From: Caulobacter sp. FWC2
Lineage (GTDB): Bacteria > Pseudomonadota > Alphaproteobacteria > Caulobacterales > Caulobacteraceae
DNA: 64,000 bases
Reading direction: 5' to 3'
NCBI RefSeq assembly: GCF_002742625.1
Contig: NZ_PEBF01000001.1
Location: 5,022,001-5,086,000, forward strand
Shown here: positions 1 to 8,472 of the stretch, in pieces
How positions within the stretch are numbered: position 1 is the first letter of the stretch
Layout of the letters: each line of letters opens with the position of its first letter
Notes under the pieces: model-generated
Told to the model about the DNA's origin: nothing
Database searches by the model: none
The model's input: the letters and a program-made list of their open reading frames with translations, nothing else
Translations under genes and position numbers: made by a program

Positions 1-1
1 C

Positions 2-844
2 CTGGCGGCCTTCCATGGCGGCGAGGCGATCGCCCAGCCACGCATCGCCGCCGCCCTGGCCCACGACGACGCCGGCCCGCGCCCGCTGAACGCCGCCCCG
101 CACAGCGGCTATCACAAGATGATCGGCGGCAGCATCGAGCTGATCGCAGACTGTGGCCCGCCCCCGGCCGGCCCCTTGAGCGTCGCGGCCTGCGCCCAGC
201 CGGCCGCCGTCGAGATCGTCTGCGCCAAGGACCGCCTGATCACCAGCTGCGGCTGGAGCCCCGAGGCCACCGGCGCCAACGCCTTCCGCCTGTCCGACGC
301 AGCCTCGACCGTCTCGGTCGGCGACGGCTCGGCCGGCCGGCCGCTGTCGGGCTTCCGCGCCAAGGCCCTGGGTCCCTGGCTGGTCGACGGCGCCCTGCAG
401 GTCGAGGCCAAGCGCCACGACGACGTCGGCGGGGTGTGGCTGGACATCGTCCACGACGGCTGGCGCCATGTGGGCCTGCAGCACGCCCGCCGCCTGTTCC
501 TCGACGCGGTCAATGACGAGCTGCGCGGCGAGGACAGCCTGACCCCCTTCGCCGGCCCCGCCGACCCCAATGGCCCGCGCCGCTACCTGCCGTTCGCGGT
601 GCGCTTCCACCTGCACCCCGAGGCCCGCGCCTCGATCGCCCGCGACGGCAAGAGCGTGCTGATCCGGGGACCCAGCAACATCGGCTGGTGGCTGCGAAAC
701 GACGCCGTCGACGTCGAGATCGCCCCCACCGCCCACTTCGACCACGGCCTGGCCCGCAAGGCCGGCCAGATCGTGCTGAAGAGCCAGGTGCGCCCGGAAG
801 TCGGGGCCAAGATCCGCTGGAAACTGACCCGGGCGGAGGGGTAG
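2..844 (+). CDS. Heparinase II/III family protein, 3' part only
   Basis: The reading frame is open from the first bases of the window, so the N-terminal part lies upstream. The visible 280 residues look like the C-terminal beta-sandwich region of the heparinase II/III family, periplasmic polysaccharide lyases. Supporting details are the HDGW segment followed by HARRLF, which fits the family pattern around its conserved HDGY-like motif, and alternating beta-strand character with many Gly and Asp residues. In many alphaproteobacteria this gene lies just upstream of purH, as it does here, though here about 2.7 kb of accessory DNA separates them. The substrate cannot be read from this fragment. 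The family call is fairly safe; the start is not visible. Confidence 0.75.
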   Translation: MAAFHGGEAIAQPRIAAALAHDDAGPRPLNAAPHSGYHKMIGGSIELIADCGPPPAGPLSVAACAQPAAVEIVCAKDRLITSCGWSPEATGANAFRLSDAASTVSVGDGSAGRPLSGFRAKALGPWLVDGALQVEAKRHDDVGGVWLDIVHDGWRHVGLQHARRLFLDAVNDELRGEDSLTPFAGPADPNGPRRYLPFAVRFHLHPEARASIARDGKSVLIRGPSNIGWWLRNDAVDVEIAPTAHFDHGLARKAGQIVLKSQVRPEVGAKIRWKLTRAEG

Positions 845-849
845 CGCCG

Positions 850-1134
850 ATGGGCTTCGACCGAAGGCCGCCGCTGGACCCGGGCCGGGCGCGGCAGGCG
901 CCGGAATACACGGCCGACGAGGTGTCCGAGGTTTTTGACGCCCTAACGGCGGACGCGCCGGAGATCCTGGCGGTGCTGGCGCGGGAGGCGCGGGAGCCGG
1001 GGAGCGTGGCGGCGGGGGACTATGACGACGCCTACGACCGGATGCTGACGTACCTGTTCGAGCGGGGGTACGTGCACACGCATATCGAGATGGCGATGGT
1101 GTTTCGGGCGGTGCGGGAGAGGGTTGGGGTTTAG
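850..1134 (+). CDS. Hypothetical protein, 94 residues
   Basis: This short gene begins at an ATG five bases after the stop of the heparinase-family gene and is probably co-transcribed with it. I do not recognise the family. The product has no signal peptide or membrane segment, is rich in charged residues and looks largely helical (ADEVSEVFDAL, PEILAVLAREA, DRMLTYLFERG). The tight spacing and the strong G/C bias at third codon positions argue that it is real. An upstream in-frame extension would overlap the heparinase gene and is not needed. Confidence 0.6.
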   Translation: MGFDRRPPLDPGRARQAPEYTADEVSEVFDALTADAPEILAVLAREAREPGSVAAGDYDDAYDRMLTYLFERGYVHTHIEMAMVFRAVRERVGV

Positions 1135-1332
1135 CGGGCTTTAGTGGCTGTTGTCGGATGAGCCGCCTGATGAACGGTGGTCGACCAGCCCAAGGCCGAA
1201 CAGCAGCTATGCTCTCACGATCGTGATTGGCCCACACACCACACACCACAAAGAACAACACGAGCACATGTGGGAGGGGATTGCCCCCACGCGAGAGAGG
1301 CGCCATCGTGCTTGCACACGAGGGATTCTCCC

Positions 1333-1827
1333 ATGAACGACTTCATCCTTGCTGCAGAGAATGAGTTGGCCAGTATCGGGTTGGCAAAGATGCAGCTCGA
1401 GATGAAGGAAAGTCAGCTCAGGTTGCTCATCTCTCTCTATAGAGCTGACCCGACATACGTCCCCCCGATGCGGTCACAATTCGCCCCATCGCTTGAGCCG
1501 AAAAAGATCAACCGACCGATCAATAAGGATCGCGAACACGCCCTTTCGTTGGCAGCAGAGGCCATTAAGGGGCGACGAGCCCCGACACGGACCGCCGAAA
1601 TCTACGAAATCATTGAGCCTCTGGGTGCGAAAATCGGCGGTGCCGAGCCGAAGAGTAACCTCAGTGCAATGCTGCACCATTCGCCGCTATTCCGCTCCCA
1701 CGGACGACGAGGCTGGACCTTGGCTGAGGAAAATATCGTCCTTGAAGACGATGACGATGGCGATGACGAAGGCACAGCGCTCGACTTCTCGGAGCCGACA
1801 ACGGAAGACGACGATTCGATTGCATGA
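1333..1827 (+). CDS. HARE-HTH-like winged-helix protein with acidic tail
   Basis: The 164-residue product has three parts. Residues 4-37 form an amphipathic helix that could be a coiled coil. Residues 71-131 look like a small winged helix of the HARE-HTH type: the segment RRAPTRTAEIYEII, then KSNLSAMLHH, then GRRGWTLAE fits that fold's pattern. Residues 137-164 are a strongly acidic Asp/Glu tail. I chose the ATG at 1333 because a GAGGGA ribosome site lies just upstream and the preceding sequence lacks coding character. Composition differs from its neighbours: bases 1381-1440 contain 28 G+C of 60, and codons such as AGA and ATT occur, which suggests transfer. A DNA-binding role is inference. 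Confidence 0.6.
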   Translation: MNDFILAAENELASIGLAKMQLEMKESQLRLLISLYRADPTYVPPMRSQFAPSLEPKKINRPINKDREHALSLAAEAIKGRRAPTRTAEIYEIIEPLGAKIGGAEPKSNLSAMLHHSPLFRSHGRRGWTLAEENIVLEDDDDGDDEGTALDFSEPTTEDDDSIA

Positions 1828-1995
1828 CGCCCAGCGAAGCGCTGAAGACGCCAGAAACGAAAACGGCCCACGTCAGAGACGAGGGCCGCTCGTGCATTGA
1901 ATGAGGCCGGGAAACGGCGACTTCCAAAGCCGGTCAGAGGGCAAGAAGCTCGCACGCCCTGGTCATTTTGACAACCCATGCAAGGAGCATCCCGC

Positions 1996-2136
1996 ATGGA
2001 AATGACCCCCCGCGACTATACCGTTAGCGTCCGTCAGTACCGCCGCGTCCGTGAGGGCCTGGAGGAGGACGTGTGTCGTCATAAGCGTCGCCCTCGCCGC
2101 TGGTACCGACGTCCGAAGCCGCCTCAGCCCCTGTAA
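1996..2136 (+). CDS. Arg-rich 46-residue mini-protein
   Basis: A short open frame starts at ATG 1996 with a good ribosome site, AAGGAG at 1982-1987, eight bases upstream. The product begins MEMTPRDYTVSVRQYRR and ends in a strongly basic stretch (RHKRRPRRWYRRPKPPQPL), with about one third of residues Arg or Lys. It follows the winged-helix gene on the same strand after 168 bases. Such basic peptides may bind nucleic acid or be antimicrobial, but nothing here proves either. I recognise no family. The ribosome site and the hairpin just after the stop are the main support. Confidence 0.4.
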   Translation: MEMTPRDYTVSVRQYRRVREGLEEDVCRHKRRPRRWYRRPKPPQPL

Positions 2137-2149
2137 CACCGACGCAGAA

Positions 2150-2175
2150 GACCGCTGGGGACCAACCCAGCGGTC
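2150..2175 (+). terminator. Stem-loop after the Arg-rich mini-ORF
   Basis: A perfect 10-bp stem (GACCGCTGGG with CCCAGCGGTC) and a 6-base loop begins 13 bases after the stop of the mini-ORF. There is no T-run after it, so it is a weak candidate for an intrinsic terminator or an RNA 3'-end stabiliser. Confidence 0.4.
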
Positions 2176-2254
2176 GACCGGTCGGCGCCATATCGGCCTT
2201 CGGCGCGCGCCCCACGGTCGGAGCCCTCCTTAAATCTCTTGGAGGCTGCAGCGT

Positions 2255-2342
2255 GCAGGGCTGTCCAGGTCAGTCAAGGACGGCTTCGCCGCCGCGCGCG
2301 GCCGGTCGCAGACCGGTCCTTGAGTGACCTGGACAGCCCTGC
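2255..2342. repeat. 88-bp palindrome with 27-bp arms
   Basis: Arms at 2255-2281 and 2316-2342 are reverse complements at 26 of 27 positions, with a very GC-rich 34-base spacer that can fold further. No convincing gene covers it. It could be a structured RNA, a palindromic repeat or an origin-like element; I cannot tell which. Confidence 0.7.
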
Positions 2343-2430
2343 GATCGTCTCGCCGTGAGATGTAAGGGGGGGCGCTCTTCCGGGGCGGAAGGGCGGTTTG
2401 GACGGGAAGAGGTCGCGCACGCACCGGAAA

Positions 2431-2615
2431 CCCTCTCTCTTTGAGAGAGGGAGGGGCCCGCCGCGTAGCGGTGGGAGGGTGAGAGGTTTCACCGGTGGCC
2501 GGGGAAGCCTGGACCGTTCCGCCGCGCGTTTCGTCAGTGCCTTGTCCGGAGAGGGTGTAACCTCTCACCCTCCCACGCCGCAGGCGTGGGCCCCTCCCTC
2601 TCTCAAAGAGAGAGG
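2431..2615. repeat. Inverted pair of REP-like elements
   Basis: The unit at 2431-2488 and the unit at 2559-2615 are reverse complements over about 58 bp, differing only in the middle. Each unit carries its own small hairpin (CCCTCTCTC, TTT, GAGAGAGGG) followed by AGGGGCCC and a second GC-rich stem. Short palindromic repeats of this style are common between genes in Caulobacter-type genomes. The pair in opposite orientation can form one large cruciform with a 70-base spacer. Confidence 0.75.
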
Positions 2616-3270
2616 GGATTGAGCACGCTCTATCCCCGGCGTTCGCTCCACCGAACCCCACGAAATCAGCCACTTCCAACTTTTTCGCGCCCCTGCATCA
2701 TCGGCGTTGAATCCGCCCCGATACTCAGAGCTGTCCCCGTCGCGGGGGAGGGCGTTTGGATCCGGCCCAAAACGGCGGCGGGGGTAGGTTGAGCGGGGCC
2801 GCTGGCGGTTCCCGGCGGAGCCATCACGCCACGTCGCTTACTCTTTAGGAGCGCACGCGGGTGACGGCGCCGTCCGGGATCAAAACCATCAGCGGAGCGA
2901 CAGGGCGGTGATCGTACAAGCCGCCTATCGTGGATCGTCGGGGTCGAGACGGATGTAGCCGATCGACTTGGTCCGCGCCCGTCCGGGGGCAAATGGGGTC
3001 CCGAGCTGAAATACGCTCACGCCCCCCATCCTCACGGGCAAGAACAACCTGGCGGAGCGGTCTGCGAGCCGAAACACAAACAAACCCTACGGTCCCCGGG
3101 TTCGCCCGGCCGCTCCGTCGCCTCCCCACATGCCTTCAGCGGCCTGCGCCGCGTGAAGCCGCCAAGCCGTGCCGACTCAGCACTGGCCCCCACCTGACCT
3201 GCTCACGCAGGTCTGTCCGCCCCCAAGCGGGGCGGAGAAGAGAGCCGCCTCTCCCGCGCCGGGCTTTGTC
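2616..3270. other. Gene-free stretch upstream of purH
   Basis: About 650 bases without a supportable gene. All open frames here are short, lack ribosome sites and mix codon styles. I looked for two-piece tmRNA, 6S RNA and RNase P landmarks (for example the tmRNA tag codons and the RNase P core) and did not see them. Together with the flanking palindromes it forms a 1.4-kb non-coding block from 2137 to 3546. It may hold decayed sequence or an unrecognised RNA. Confidence 0.5.
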
Positions 3271-3320
3271 TCTCCTCCCCTGTTGGGGGAGGGGGACCGG
3301 CGGAGCCGGTGGAGGGGGTC
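3271..3320. repeat. REP-like palindromic unit
   Basis: A first small stem (CTCCCC, TGTT, GGGGGAG) is followed by GGGGACC and a second stem GGCGGAGCC, then GGAGGGGGTC. The build matches the units at 2431 and 2559, so it appears to be another member of the same loose family. Confidence 0.55.
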
Positions 3321-3415
3321 AGCGCCACGCATTGACTCCCCCGCCCGCCCCCGTATTTTCCGCCCGTTCGCGTGACTGGCGTTGAAGGTGGGAAACCACC
3401 GGGGAGCGTGAACCG

Positions 3416-3439
3416 CGCACCTTTCATTAGAAAGGTGCG
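3416..3439. terminator. Perfect hairpin in the purH leader region
   Basis: CGCACCTTTC, a 4-base loop ATTA and GAAAGGTGCG make a perfect 10-bp stem, followed on the + strand by TTCTTT. It lies 107 bases before the purH start. It could end transcription entering from the repeat region, act in a purH leader, or be part of the adjoining palindrome at 3450. The T-run is weak. Confidence 0.4.
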
Positions 3440-3449
3440 TTCTTTGAGA

Positions 3450-3497
3450 GCTTGCGAGCGGACGCAAAACCGGCGTCCACTTTTGCTGCTCGCAAGC
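3450..3497. repeat. Half copy of the dispersed double-hairpin repeat
   Basis: Stem arms GCTTGCGAGC at 3450-3459 and its complement at 3488-3497 enclose a second stem, GCAAAA with TTTTGC. Read on the minus strand, the 19 bases at 3466-3484 (AAAAGTGGACGCCGGTTTT) are identical to bases 8526-8544 in the repeat behind gdhZ. It ends 49 bases before the purH start codon, so it would lie in the purH leader. Confidence 0.7.
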
Positions 3498-3546
3498 CGC
3501 CGCGCGCCTGGGCTCCAATTTCTGAACCACACCAGAGGAGTCCGCC

Positions 3547-5136
3547 GTGCCCGCAGCGCCCGATTATCCGTCCGCCCCCGATCTCGTCGCCCCCAAGCGC
3601 GCCCTGCTGTCGGTCTCCGACAAGACCGGCCTCGTGGAAGCCGCCCAGGTGCTGCACGCCGCCGGCGTCGAGCTGGTCTCGACCGGCGGCACCAAGGCCG
3701 CGATCGCCGCGGCCGGGATCCCGGTCAAGGACGTCTCGGACCTGACGGGCTTCCCCGAAATGATGGACGGCCGGGTCAAGACCCTGCACCCGGTGGTGCA
3801 TGGCGGTCTGCTGGGCGTGCGCGACGCGGCCGATCACGCCAAGGCCATGGCCGACCACGGCATCGGCGGCATCGATATCCTGTATGTGAACCTCTATCCG
3901 TTCGAGGCGACTGTCGCGAAGGGCGGCAGCTATGCCGAGTGCGTCGAGAACATCGACATCGGCGGCCCGGCCATGATCCGCTCGGCGGCCAAGAACCACG
4001 GCTATGTCGCCGTCTGCACCGACCCGGCGGACCTGGCCGAAGTGCTGGAGGCCCTGAAGGCCGGCGGGACGACGCTCGAGCTGCGCCAGCGGCTGGCGGC
4101 CCGCGCCTATGCCCGCACGGCGGCCTATGACGCGGCGATCTCGGCCTGGTTCGCGGCCGCGCTCGGCCAGGACTTCCCGGCCCGCAAGGCCATCGCCGGC
4201 GAGCTGCGCCAGACCATGCGCTATGGCGAGAACCCGCACCAGAAGGCGGCCTTCTACGCCTTCCCGAACCCGCGCGTCGGGGTGGCCACGGCGACCCAGC
4301 TGCAGGGCAAGGAGCTCAGCTACAACAACATCAACGACACCGACGCGGCCTTCGAGCTGATCGCCGAGTTCGACCCGGCCCAGGGTCCGGCCGTGGCGAT
4401 CATCAAGCACGCCAATCCCTGCGGCGTAGCGGTGGGCGGCAGCCAGCGCGAGGCCTATGAGCGGGCCCTGGCCTGCGACCCGACCTCGGCCTTCGGCGGC
4501 ATCGTGGCGGTGAACTCGCGCCTGACCCGCGAGGCGGCGGAAGCCATGGTCGAGATCTTCACCGAGGTGGTGATCGCCCCCGAGGCCGACGACGACGCCA
4601 TCGCCGTGTTCGCGGCCAAGAAGAACCTGCGCCTGCTGGTCACCGGCGGCCTGCCCGACCCGCTGTCGACCGGCGACACGTTCAAGAGCGTGGCTGGCGG
4701 CTTCCTGGTGCAGTCGCGGGATGACGCGCGCATCAAGGCCTCGGACCTGAAGATCGTCACGAAGCGTCAGCCGACCGACGAGGAAGTGCGCGACATGCTG
4801 TTCGCCTTCACGGTCGGCAAGCACGTCAAGTCCAATGCCATCGTCTATGCCCGCGCCGGCCAGACCCTGGGCGTCGGCGCCGGCCAGATGAACCGCAAGG
4901 ACTCGGCCCGGATCGCGGCGTTGCGCGCCGCCGATTTTGGCCTGGACCTCTCGGGCTGCGCCTGCGCCTCGGAAGCCTTCTTCCCGTTCGCCGACGGCCT
5001 GATCCAGGCGGCGGAAGCCGGTGCGACGGCGATCATCCAGCCGGGCGGCTCGATGCGCGATGGCGAAGTGATCGAGGCGGCCGACAAGCTTGGCCTCACT
5101 ATGGCCTTCACGGGCGTGCGAGTGTTCCGGCACTAA
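3547..5136 (+). CDS. purH: Bifunctional AICAR formyltransferase / IMP cyclohydrolase
   Basis: PurH carries out the last two steps of de novo IMP synthesis in the cytoplasm: formylation of AICAR with 10-formyl-tetrahydrofolate, then ring closure. The 529 residues match the family length. The N-terminal cyclohydrolase domain shows the typical [10 protein letters not shown] opening, STGGT and GRVKTLHP; the formyltransferase domain shows RYGENPHQ, the KHANPCG motif and the conserved VKSNAIVYA and SDAFFPF-type segment near the end. The start is GTG at 3547, chosen because GAGGAG lies seven bases upstream. It is followed 17 bases later by a hydrolase gene on the same strand. Confidence 0.97.
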   Translation: MPAAPDYPSAPDLVAPKRALLSVSDKTGLVEAAQVLHAAGVELVSTGGTKAAIAAAGIPVKDVSDLTGFPEMMDGRVKTLHPVVHGGLLGVRDAADHAKAMADHGIGGIDILYVNLYPFEATVAKGGSYAECVENIDIGGPAMIRSAAKNHGYVAVCTDPADLAEVLEALKAGGTTLELRQRLAARAYARTAAYDAAISAWFAAALGQDFPARKAIAGELRQTMRYGENPHQKAAFYAFPNPRVGVATATQLQGKELSYNNINDTDAAFELIAEFDPAQGPAVAIIKHANPCGVAVGGSQREAYERALACDPTSAFGGIVAVNSRLTREAAEAMVEIFTEVVIAPEADDDAIAVFAAKKNLRLLVTGGLPDPLSTGDTFKSVAGGFLVQSRDDARIKASDLKIVTKRQPTDEEVRDMLFAFTVGKHVKSNAIVYARAGQTLGVGAGQMNRKDSARIAALRAADFGLDLSGCACASEAFFPFADGLIQAAEAGATAIIQPGGSMRDGEVIEAADKLGLTMAFTGVRVFRH

Positions 5137-5153
5137 TCGCTGATGAGGCTTTG

Positions 5154-5921
5154 ATGGACAGCGCCGCGTGGGGCGAGAAGGTCGCCAAGCACTCGCGGGT
5201 GTTCAAGCCCGCGGGTCCGGGACCGTTTCCGGTGGCGCTGATCCTGCACGGCTGCGGCGGCAAGACGCCGTTCCTCGAGGCCTACGCCCGGGCCGCCGTG
5301 GCGGCGGGCTGGGCGGCGGTCGTGGTCGACAGCTTGAAACCGCGCGGCATGTCCTCGCTGGACGCCAAGCTGTTCGTCTGCACTGGCGTGGCGCTGCGCG
5401 GCATCACCCGCGCGGCCGACGTCTTCGCCATGCTGGCCTGGCTGGAGACGCAGAGCTGGGCCGATCCCGAGCGCGTCTTCCTGGCCGGCTGGAGCCATGG
5501 CGGCTGGACGATCATGGACAGCTACGCGATCGGCGACAACGCGGCGCGGGCGACGAAGCTGGCCGACGCCGATCCGGTCCGGTTGCGACAGCGGGTGCGG
5601 GGGGCGCTGCTGGTTTACCCCTATGCCGGCTACCCCTCCCTGACCTCACGGCGCGGCTGGGGAGACTCTTGGGCTCTTTGGGGGGCGCCGCCGGTCTGGT
5701 CGGTGCTGGCCGGCAAGGACGCCGTGGTCGGCTGGAAGCTGCCGGCCCGGGCGCTGGACCGCCTGGCCCAGGACGGTCTCAGCGTGGATCGCGTGATGTT
5801 CGACGACGCCACCCACGCCTTCGACGACGACAAGGCCAATGACCCCCGGGCCCGCTACCGGCCCGACCTGTTCCAGGAGATGCAGAGCTATTTCACCAGG
5901 GCGCTGACGGCCTGCGGCTGA
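5154..5921 (+). CDS. Dienelactone hydrolase-like alpha/beta hydrolase
   Basis: A 255-residue cytoplasmic alpha/beta hydrolase without a signal peptide. An early oxyanion-region motif HGCGG and the nucleophile elbow GWSHGG (GxSxG type, with Ser where classical dienelactone hydrolases use Cys) are visible, and DDATHAF near the C-terminus supplies the likely catalytic His. The substrate is unknown. I prefer the ATG at 5154 over the overlapping TTG at 5151 because both share the same upstream GAGG-type site and ATG is the stronger start. It follows purH closely. Its last 34 bases overlap the 3' end of the convergent DUF418 gene. Confidence 0.8.
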   Translation: MDSAAWGEKVAKHSRVFKPAGPGPFPVALILHGCGGKTPFLEAYARAAVAAGWAAVVVDSLKPRGMSSLDAKLFVCTGVALRGITRAADVFAMLAWLETQSWADPERVFLAGWSHGGWTIMDSYAIGDNAARATKLADADPVRLRQRVRGALLVYPYAGYPSLTSRRGWGDSWALWGAPPVWSVLAGKDAVVGWKLPARALDRLAQDGLSVDRVMFDDATHAFDDDKANDPRARYRPDLFQEMQSYFTRALTACG

Positions 5922-7102
5922 ACGCGGCGCAGGCGGGTCGGACCGCGATAGAGACGCCGCCAGACCCACTCCAGCGGCCCCATCTCGAACCGGTCCATCC
6001 ACCAGCGCGACCACAGGATCTGGACGATCCAGGTCGCAACGGTCAGGGCCGCCAGCACCGGCCGGTCGACCTTGCCGTGCAGGGCCAGGCCCCGACCGCC
6101 GTAGAAGATGGAGGTCATGATCAAGGACTGGGTCAGATAGTTGGTGAACGCCATCTGCCCGACCGGGGCCAGGACCCTCGGGATCGCGCTCCACGCGCCC
6201 TTCGACCGGGCGGCGAAGACCATCAGGCCGACATAGGCCAGGGTCGTCAGCGGCGCGGTCGTCCACTGCACGGCCTGGAAGATCGTCGACAGCGGCCGGG
6301 GCAGGCCCAGCACGACCTGGGCCACCACCATGCCGCCAACCACCGCCGAGGCGGTCAGGCCGATGGCGACCAGGGTCACATAGGTCCGCTTGCTCGCCTC
6401 GCCGGTCAGCACGCCCAGCTTGAAACAGCCCAGGCCGATCATCATCAGGGCCGAGGTCATCACGAAGATGAACGGCTCGCCGGCCAGGTAGCCCAGCCGG
6501 TCCCTGGCGTTCTGGATCAGCGACTGCAGGAAGGTCCCGCCATATTGCAGCTCGGCGGCCCGGGACTTGGCGACGGCCTTTGCGGTCTCCAGCGTGGCCT
6601 GGCCTCCATCCTGCTGAAACACGACGGCGGCGGTCATGCCGGCGACCATCAGCAGCGACATGACGGTCCAGATGATGATCCCCGTGCGCAGCAGCTTCTT
6701 CGGCGTCCAGGACCGGCACAGCAGCACCGCGAAGCCGGCCAGGGCATAGCTCAGCAGCACGTCGCCGAACCAGATGGCGAAGCCGTGCAGCAGGCCGAAG
6801 ACGACCATCCAGGAGAGGCGCTTCCTCAGGATCGCGCCGCGCTCCAGGTCCGACCGCTCGCCGCCGACCAGGAAGATCGAGACGCCGAACAGCATGGCGA
6901 ACAGGGTGACGAACTTGCGCTGGAACAGCCACTGGGTGACGGCCCAGACGCCCAGCGTGGCCGGGCCGGTCCCGTGCGGCCAGTTGACCACCGACTCCGA
7001 CAGCGGCGGAGCCACCGCGAAGTCCGGCATGTTGCACAGCAGGATGCCCAGCACGCCGAGACCCCTCAGCGAATCGAGCAGAACGATGCGATCCTTGGTC
7101 AT
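5888..7102 (-). CDS. DUF418 family membrane protein
   Basis: A 404-residue polytopic inner-membrane protein. The N-terminus reads LDSLRGLGVLGILLCNM, typical of the YeiB/DUF418 family, and the C-terminal third carries the DUF418 region (TNYLTQSLI and a Trp-rich end). About ten hydrophobic segments are visible. The biochemical role of the family is not settled; some members are linked to acyl transfer or transport. The start at 7102 is supported by GGGGGAG just upstream; a longer in-frame extension to 7345 would run into the neighbouring transporter gene in another frame and has no membrane-protein character. It sits 37 bases downstream of the MFS gene and is probably in the same transcript. 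Confidence 0.85.
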   Translation of the reverse strand: MTKDRIVLLDSLRGLGVLGILLCNMPDFAVAPPLSESVVNWPHGTGPATLGVWAVTQWLFQRKFVTLFAMLFGVSIFLVGGERSDLERGAILRKRLSWMVVFGLLHGFAIWFGDVLLSYALAGFAVLLCRSWTPKKLLRTGIIIWTVMSLLMVAGMTAAVVFQQDGGQATLETAKAVAKSRAAELQYGGTFLQSLIQNARDRLGYLAGEPFIFVMTSALMMIGLGCFKLGVLTGEASKRTYVTLVAIGLTASAVVGGMVVAQVVLGLPRPLSTIFQAVQWTTAPLTTLAYVGLMVFAARSKGAWSAIPRVLAPVGQMAFTNYLTQSLIMTSIFYGGRGLALHGKVDRPVLAALTVATWIVQILWSRWWMDRFEMGPLEWVWRRLYRGPTRLRRVQPQAVSALVK

Positions 7103-7139
7103 GAGCTCCCCCTCGGAAAGGAGCCTGCCGTGTTCCGCG

Positions 7140-8456
7140 TCAGTCGGCAACTGGCGCGCGTCTGGGAGCGCTCGCCAGAACGAGCGCGCCCAGCGCCATG
7201 AAGCTCGCCGAGACCACGACGGCGATCCGCTGGTCGCCAGCCAGGCGGGTGCCGACGGCGATGACCAGCGGGGCCAGGAACGCCGTGGCCTTGCCCGACA
7301 GCGCATAGAGGCCGAACCACCGCCCGCTCTCGCCTGCCGGCGCAAGTTCGGCCATCCAGGCGCGGAGGCTGGACTGCGCCGGCCCGAACGTCAGGCCGAC
7401 GAACAGGCTGAAGAACAGGAACATTCGCTCGGGCAGGCTGGCGAACAAGGCGCCGGCCTTGGCGGGGGCCACAGAGATAAAGAAGAAGAGCGTCTCCTTG
7501 CCGACCATCCCGACGCCCGTGGCGCCGAACAGGATCACCCCGGTGGCGATCAGCACGGTGGCCTTCGAGCCAATCTTCTGGTCGACCCGCCCGCCGATGA
7601 AGGTGCCGATCCCGGCGGCGACCGACAGCATGATCGCGTAGACGCCCAACTGCGTCGTCGTCCAGCCGAACAACCCCGCCGCCAGCACGCCGCCGAAGGC
7701 GATGAAGCTGGAAATGCCGTCGCCGAGCAGCATGCGGCCGATCAGGAACTTCAGCATGTGCGGCCGGCTGGGCAGGCTGCGGATCGTCGCCCACAGCTCG
7801 GCCAGCGGCTTGTCGCCCGCCCCTCCGGACGGTTTGGGCGCTATCAGCATCAGCGGCCAGGCGAAGGCGAGGAACCACACGGCCACCAGCGGCCCGACGA
7901 TGCGATCCGGCTCATGCAAAGCCTTCGACAGACCCAGCATCGGAACCTCTGGCAGCGAGAAGCAGAGGAGCACGATGAACAGGGTGACCAGCGCCCCCAC
8001 ATAGGCCAGGGCCCAGGCGGTACCGGACAGCCGTCCGACCTGGCCGGGCTTGGCCACCACCGGCAGCAGAGCGTTCATCACCGTCACGCCCAGCTCGGCC
8101 GCTACGCTGCCCATGACCAGACAGGCCAGGATCAGCGGGATGCGTGACGTTTCGCCCGGAAGCGCCAGCCAGAGGCCCAGGCTGGCCAGTACGAACGGAA
8201 AGGCAAGGCCCACCAGCCAAGTGCGCGGATTGCGCCGCGCGTCCAGCGTCGCGCCCAGCAACGGGCTGAGGACCGCGATGGCCAGGCCCGAGACGACGCC
8301 GGCATAACCCAGCAGGCTCTGCCCACGCACCGCGTCGCCGACGAAACCCGAGGCGAAATAGGGCGTGAAGATGAAGGTCGCGATCAGCGCCCAATAGGGC
8401 TGCTGCGCCCATTCGTAGAGCGTCCACGCGACGCGCCGGCGATTGCCCTGGTCCAT
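7140..8456 (-). CDS. MFS transporter, UMF1/Atg22-like
   Basis: A 438-residue major facilitator protein with about twelve membrane helices. The N-terminus (WTLYEWAQQPYWALI) is the characteristic opening of the UMF1/Atg22-like branch, in which a short cytoplasmic segment with a YEWA-type motif precedes helix 1. The loop between helices 2 and 3 carries GATLDARRNPRTWL. The substrate is unknown; eukaryotic relatives export amino acids from vacuoles. It is followed closely by the DUF418 gene, and preceded by a hairpin and a double-hairpin repeat that separate it from gdhZ. Confidence 0.8.
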   Translation of the reverse strand: MDQGNRRRVAWTLYEWAQQPYWALIATFIFTPYFASGFVGDAVRGQSLLGYAGVVSGLAIAVLSPLLGATLDARRNPRTWLVGLAFPFVLASLGLWLALPGETSRIPLILACLVMGSVAAELGVTVMNALLPVVAKPGQVGRLSGTAWALAYVGALVTLFIVLLCFSLPEVPMLGLSKALHEPDRIVGPLVAVWFLAFAWPLMLIAPKPSGGAGDKPLAELWATIRSLPSRPHMLKFLIGRMLLGDGISSFIAFGGVLAAGLFGWTTTQLGVYAIMLSVAAGIGTFIGGRVDQKIGSKATVLIATGVILFGATGVGMVGKETLFFFISVAPAKAGALFASLPERMFLFFSLFVGLTFGPAQSSLRAWMAELAPAGESGRWFGLYALSGKATAFLAPLVIAVGTRLAGDQRIAVVVSASFMALGALVLASAPRRAPVAD

Positions 8457-8472
8457 GCTCTACGCTCCCTCA

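Noticed and set aside
2230..2792. Several 70-150-residue frames in the palindromic region
   Set aside because: They are built from repeat sequence read in both directions, have repeated PPS and RERG stretches, and lack ribosome sites.
2616..3546. A possible structured RNA gene (tmRNA, 6S or RNase P) before purH
   Set aside because: The long gap invites it, but I found no tag codons, no RNase P core and no clear 6S-like open bubble. A covariance-model search (Rfam) would decide.
3427..5133. A 568-residue open frame antisense to purH
   Set aside because: It is the reverse shadow of purH, an effect of high G+C at third codon positions. It has no family motif and purH is certain.
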